Assembly (NCBI RefSeq): GCF_023101765.2
Contig: NC_064238.1
Location: forward strand, 5,206,001 to 5,270,000
Direction: 5' to 3'
DNA: 64,000 nt
Origin: Spodoptera frugiperda
Lineage: Eukaryota; Arthropoda; Insecta; Lepidoptera; Noctuidae
A program made the position numbers and the translations under genes. Under the pieces are notes generated by a model. The model ran no database searches and had not been told where the DNA came from. It saw only the letters and a program-made list of their open reading frames with translations. Positions within the stretch are counted from its first letter, which is position 1. The number at the start of each line of letters is the position of its first letter. Positions 60,120 to 64,000 of this stretch are shown in pieces.

Positions 60120-60610
60120 GTTAGGTAATGAAAAAAATAATATTAGACACGTATTTTTTTATTTTCTCATATAAGATAACATTATTTAGATAAAACGAAT
60201 CAAAGTTTAGGATTGGGAGAAAATACGTCATTTCTACATATAAAAATGTAAGTACTTACCTAGAAGTGAAGTCACGCGATATTTTCGAAAGTATGTTTCC
60301 GTAAGGAAAAATAATACGTGTCTAATATTTTAATCTATCTACAAGGCAATGGGTGGATGACTAATTTTTATTTTAAGGTGAAACCGCAACGAATCAAAGT
60401 TTAGAATTGGGAGAAAATACGTCATTTCTACATATAAAAATGTAAGTACTTACCTAGAAGTGAAGTCACGCGATATTTTCGAAAGTATGTTTCCGTAAGG
60501 AAAAATAATACGTGTCTAATATTTTAATCTATCTACAAGGCAATGGGTGGATGACTAATTTTTGGAATGGTAATGGACATTAAAATAAAAATTAGTCATC
60601 CACCCATTTT
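60120..60610. mobile_element. Hairpin (MITE-like) element with a recent internal duplication
   Basis: A 176-base block at 60194-60369 is repeated at 60388-60563 (period 194) with one visible difference (TTTAGGATTGG versus TTTAGAATTGG). AATATTAGACACGTATT at 60139-60155 is the exact inverse of 60313-60329 and of 60507-60523. At the right, AATGGGTGGATGACTAATTT plus TT (60542-60563) is the exact inverse of 60587-60608 across a 23 nt loop. So a foldback element has had its inner unit duplicated. No coding capacity. Confidence 0.85.
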
Positions 60611-61095
60611 TAAGGAAAACCAAAAATATAAAAAAGTATAAAAAGAAAAACAAATCAATAGCTTTGCTTTGCCATTCCTAGGGTGACTTTTAATTGACTC
60701 GACTCGACGACTCAACAATTTTGTCGTCCTCAAGTTCAAATGACAAAGTGTATTCACTGATATAGTGTAACGTTTTCAATTAGAACATAAGTTTTAATCT
60801 ACATTCATAAAAATGATTCACCAAAATGTTTTTGTGCGCATATCTTTGGAATGACTGCATCGAATTGGATAATTCCTTTTTTGTTACATTCATTATTGTA
60901 GTTTTGTTTACAAAAAACTTTTTTTTTCATAATTATTTATCGGGACGGTCTGGGAACAGCACGCGTTTAAAGTCAAGGCAAAAGGTTATATATAAACTAA
61001 TAAAATATAATTATATTCATATTTTACGACATATAATCTTTGATTACACTTGTAAACCCACGTCCTAAGCGTTTGTTATAGTTGAAGTCAGACGT
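60611..61095. other. No gene seen
   Basis: AT-rich; the 80-codon frame at 60826-61068 is Phe/Ile/Tyr-rich and probably random. Confidence 0.5.
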
Positions 61096-61260
61096 CATAC
61101 ATACATATATAACCTCACGCCTGTCTCCCATGGGGGTAGGCAGAGACAACGCCAACTGCTACGATTATTACACACCTCTTTCGCTACATCAACAGTCATC
61201 AGTTATTTCATGCATGCTCGTCGGTTAAAGGTACTTTTATTTTGGCCCTTTTGGCCCTTC
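61096..61260 (-). mobile_element. LINE 3'-end fragment
   Basis: CATACATACATATATAACCT (a short microsatellite edge), then CACGCCTGTCTCCCATGGGG, TAGGCAGAGACAACG, CACCTCTTTCGC, CAACAGTCATCAGTTATTTC and ATGCATGCTCGTCGGTTAAA. I remember this order from the 3' ends of lepidopteran LINEs, where the element's 3' terminus is the ATAC/TATG microsatellite; that makes this a minus-strand copy. A related scrap lies at 6818-6852. Confidence 0.6.
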
Positions 61261-62020
61261 TTTAATATACAACGTGTAACAAAATGACCATATACATCAA
61301 GAAGCGCTGATGAATATCAGCTCGCTAATATTACAAAATATTTCTTCTGTAAATCTGATCGCCTAGTACCTGTCTACCAAATTTTGTAGTGTTGTGCGTA
61401 GGTTTTGGAAAAATTCATAACTTGGTACCATGAAAACATGAGTTTAAAAAACCCTTCCCGTATCGTTTGTTATGTTATCTAGAAACCGTGCAATTGATAT
61501 GTATATTGTACACCCCCTTTTTGTGACACGTTGTATAATCTAGTCGCTCAATGTCCGTCTAGCCTCATTCAGACGTCATCGTCATACAAGTACATTTGTT
61601 TACCAATTGTTTACTAGAACATTTGCGAATGTCCACGAAACCAAATATTCCGATACCAACTTTGTATTGTTAAACGTATAAAATAATAGCTCAGTTGTTA
61701 TCTGAGTATGAAACGTGAAAGACGTGCTTTTATTCTAGTTTTAGATTTATAGTTACTAAAAAAATTGGACTGCATTCGCCAAATGCGATTTGAACTCGGT
61801 CGTCCTATTTTATGGATTAGTTTGGTCAGCACTGGAAGCTTTTACTAAATTAAAATCAGTTCTGGATGAACGGTGGAAACACGATTTCATATTCAAATAG
61901 TTGTGTTTCAGCAATAAATTTAACGATCCGCTGAGAAGAATCGCAACGGTGTGAAACCTAATCTCTTTCTTTTTCGACGCTGATCCTGTAACTGCGAATA
62001 ATGCTCGATTGGATAATATT
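61261..62020. other. No gene seen
   Basis: AT-rich; the minus-strand frame at 61810-62064 runs out of the neighbouring T-tract and has no domain. Confidence 0.5.
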
Positions 62021-62035
62021 ATAATGTATTTGTTT

Positions 62036-62191
62036 TTTTTTTTTGAGGTAGGAAAATCATTCAATGACTTCTCCCGCCTTAGGCGAGGTGAAAAGGAGTG
62101 GCAAACTCTTCCTGACTATAAACCACCTACTCCTACTTTTCGAGCCGGAGACCCGGTAAAGCCGCTAGGCAGTCCGCAGCTCCAGTACAGG
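62036..62191 (-). mobile_element. Retroposon family A, copy 8, with tail and 15 bp target-site duplication
   Basis: The best evidence for the family's mechanism. ATAATGTATTTGTTT (62021-62035) and ATAATGTATCTGTTT (62192-62206) flank the copy and match at 14 of 15 bases. Next to the left repeat is a T run (an A tail on the element strand), then the ATCATTCAATGACTTCTCCC complement. The 5' end at the right stops at GCAGCTCCAG plus 8 bases, the same start point as copies 3 and 5. The 110-codon frame at 62009-62341 reads through it and is not a gene. Confidence 0.9.
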
Positions 62192-62206
62192 ATAATGTAT
62201 CTGTTT

Positions 62207-63854
62207 AATATTTGTATGATAATAGGAAGAACATGTCACGTTGTTCAAACATGCTCTAGTATTTCTATTACAGTTTATTGTATTTCACGTGAACTCTTTG
62301 AACTCATTTATAAAAAAAATTACCGCATCGCAGTCTATTGAACTTCGCAGTCAGCCAATGAAGTTTGCTCCCATCTATAATTCAAACATTTAATTAAGAT
62401 TTAAATAACATTTGTTATTATTACGGCGTACTTGCTTTGACTTTTACTGTAACACAATTGATTTACATAGTTCAACTGTAGGTCGCTTATTGTCGATAAT
62501 ACTGTTGTTATTGCTATGAATAAGTATCGATGTAAAAATTCAACGTTTTATAAGCAAAGTGTCCGTTTCCTGTATTTAAGTTTAACTTTATAGTTGTAAC
62601 TAAATAACCTTACACCTTATATTCTAAGAAGAGGTATTTAAAACAGCACATATTAAAATCAATGTGCATTTATCGATGTGTTTTCAATAGGCATTATACA
62701 CATACTTGTTAATTAATTTAAATAAAACCAGTGCACGTTGTGGCGTTCAAGATATGAAGAAAGAAAAAATATTATTTCTGTTGTTACCCATACCATGTTG
62801 ATGTTGCCAATTTATAAGTTGTATCCTCCAGAGAGGGAATACGTCAAATTCAAAGTCACTCTATATATCTCACTAAAAATGATTTATAATCTAGTTGCTT
62901 GTTGAACTTACTGCTTACTTAACAATAGCAAAACGAATGTACAAATACTAATAAAGGTACAATGTACAAAGTCGTTGGTTAATTTCAGTCAACATAAAAT
63001 GCTGTAACTACTAGTAAAGCCAAATGGTTTCTGGTACTAAAATTCTTCTATTTTACTTCAATACTGCCTTATTGTCAGTTGCACTTAGTGTATCTTGCCT
63101 GGATATTTTCTCAAAAATGCACTTTTACCTACAAGTCATAAAGCTGGTTTTCAGTTTCTTGCTGCTACGACTATCACAACCATTGAAGGTTGCGTTATTA
63201 TTATCGTTATTACACGTTATACCAATTGTAAAATTGGTCCACGATTTATAACACTGGTATTATGATATTTATTGCATACGATTATATTAATGTATAAGTA
63301 AGGCTGTCCTATGGATATTTGGGAGTATTAAACGTTAAGTTCTGTTCTCTTTGCTCTTTGCACAAACACAGGGTTTAAAAAAAAACAGTTTATAAATGAC
63401 AACATAATTTATTTATAAACAAAGGAATTTGTTTTCGTTAATTAAATTAGAATTTACAATCAAGTCGAATACTTAGTGACTTGTTATTTTGGTGGTGTTT
63501 ACCGTAGCAGACGTGACGTCATTGTCACGTTAGTGTACCTGAAAATAAAAGTACATACCTACTTAAAAGTGATTGGAATTTTCCTTTAAAATTAAAAACT
63601 ATACCACTACCTACTGGAACTTGAACTAATGAGTAATAGATGCTGGAGTGGTCTGCTGGATCTGACAGTGGTACTTACTTTCAATGTATTATCCATTTTT
63701 CAGTTATGTTATGAGTTTCGTGTAATAAGACTGGTACCTATAACCTGAGATCATTCCAAAACCCGTGTCATTACCGAAAATCTGGTAGGAAAAATATGAC
63801 ACACTCTGAGTCAAGAATCCAACTCGTGCGGACAACGTAATAGGTCCGAGTGAT
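62207..63854. other. No gene seen
   Basis: AT-rich. The 75-codon plus-strand frame at 63024-63251 is almost wholly hydrophobic (Leu/Val/Ser), like a membrane segment, but has no supporting signal. Confidence 0.45.
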
Positions 63855-63948
63855 AGCAGGAGAACGAACGGGGTGGTTTCTAGTCAGTAAGATGACAGTC
63901 CCTCTCTCATCCAAGTCATTGGATGATTTTCCCCCCTCAAAGAAAAAT
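63855..63948 (+). mobile_element. Retroposon family A, copy 9 (3' part)
   Basis: GCAGGAGAACGAACGGGGTG, GTTTCTAGTCAGTAAG, ACAGTCCCTCTCTCATCCAA and GTCATTGGATGATTTTCCCC are present, followed by an A-rich stretch. It is strongly 5'-truncated and also lacks the GAGTCTGACACT part. No target-site duplication seen. Confidence 0.75.
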
Positions 63949-64000
63949 GCTTGGCAGTTGTACTTGGGGTCACTTGTAGTATGAAAACCGTAATAAGTAG

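Noticed and set aside
62009..62341. 110-codon frame
   Set aside because: It begins in unique DNA, crosses the T tract and the retroposon, and ends in AT-rich DNA; a read-through artefact.
63024..63251. 75-codon hydrophobic frame that looks like a membrane protein
   Set aside because: Short, no signal upstream, and Leu/Val/Ser-rich frames arise readily here; no family recognised.
1..64000. CRISPR arrays, operons, tRNA genes, endogenous viral genes
   Set aside because: No regularly spaced repeats, no bacterial-type gene layout, no complete tRNA (only the SINE head), and no frames long enough for viral proteins.

Overview
The window looks like intergenic or intronic DNA from a moth, most probably a noctuid-type lepidopteran. 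The sequence is AT-rich and has almost no long open reading frames. It is peppered with short interspersed repeats of kinds I associate with Lepidoptera: a poly(A)-tailed retroposon carrying the 'GGGGCCCAGTAGGGCTGA...GGATGATTTTCCC' core, a tRNA-derived SINE, a 'GCCGCCCATGG...GTTGCCGGCC' repeat, several palindromic MITE families, and scraps of LINEs. I see no bacterial, plasmid, phage or viral genes. The assignment to Lepidoptera rests on recognising these families from memory, not on a search.

Only one convincing protein-coding gene is visible: a 205-codon single open frame on the minus strand at 58565-59182. It has an in-frame stop just upstream of its ATG and an AATAAA signal about 120 bases beyond its stop. 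Its second half resembles an ASH/MSP-type beta-sandwich domain, as found in cilia- and sperm-flagellum-associated proteins. Three much weaker coding candidates lie at 46934-47188, 48083-48316 and 48635-48907. The last has a faint resemblance to an insect odorant-receptor C-terminal segment.

The rest of the window, by region. At 0-11 kb there is AT-rich DNA with two CpG-rich blocks (about 1.42-1.51 and 2.12-2.30 kb) and two retroposon copies. At 11.65-12.39 kb there is an unrecognised ~740 bp element with ~34 bp terminal inverted repeats and a repeated CTACGCTAAC motif. At 13-23 kb there are several local tandem duplications and further repeats. At 23.8-41 kb there are four copies of one palindromic MITE family, a near-complete tRNA-type SINE at 25.5 kb, more retroposon copies and perfect AT-rich hairpins. 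At 44-53 kb there are two copies of a second MITE family with CCACCAGAG-type ends, weak coding candidates, and a fragment coding for a LINE ORF C-terminus. At 52.8-58 kb there is a third MITE family (two copies), two more copies of the GCCGCC repeat and a degenerate ACGTAGC-rich patch. At 58.5-64 kb there is the gene, a recently duplicated hairpin element at 60.1-60.6 kb, and two more retroposon copies.

There is no operon or multi-gene system here. The most informative result is about mobile DNA. Four copies of the main retroposon have direct target-site duplications (8, 9, 9 and 15 bp), all four with a recognisable A-rich 3' tail. Three of them begin at the same internal point, which argues for a discrete element copied by LINE machinery. 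I did not find a clearly new biological system.
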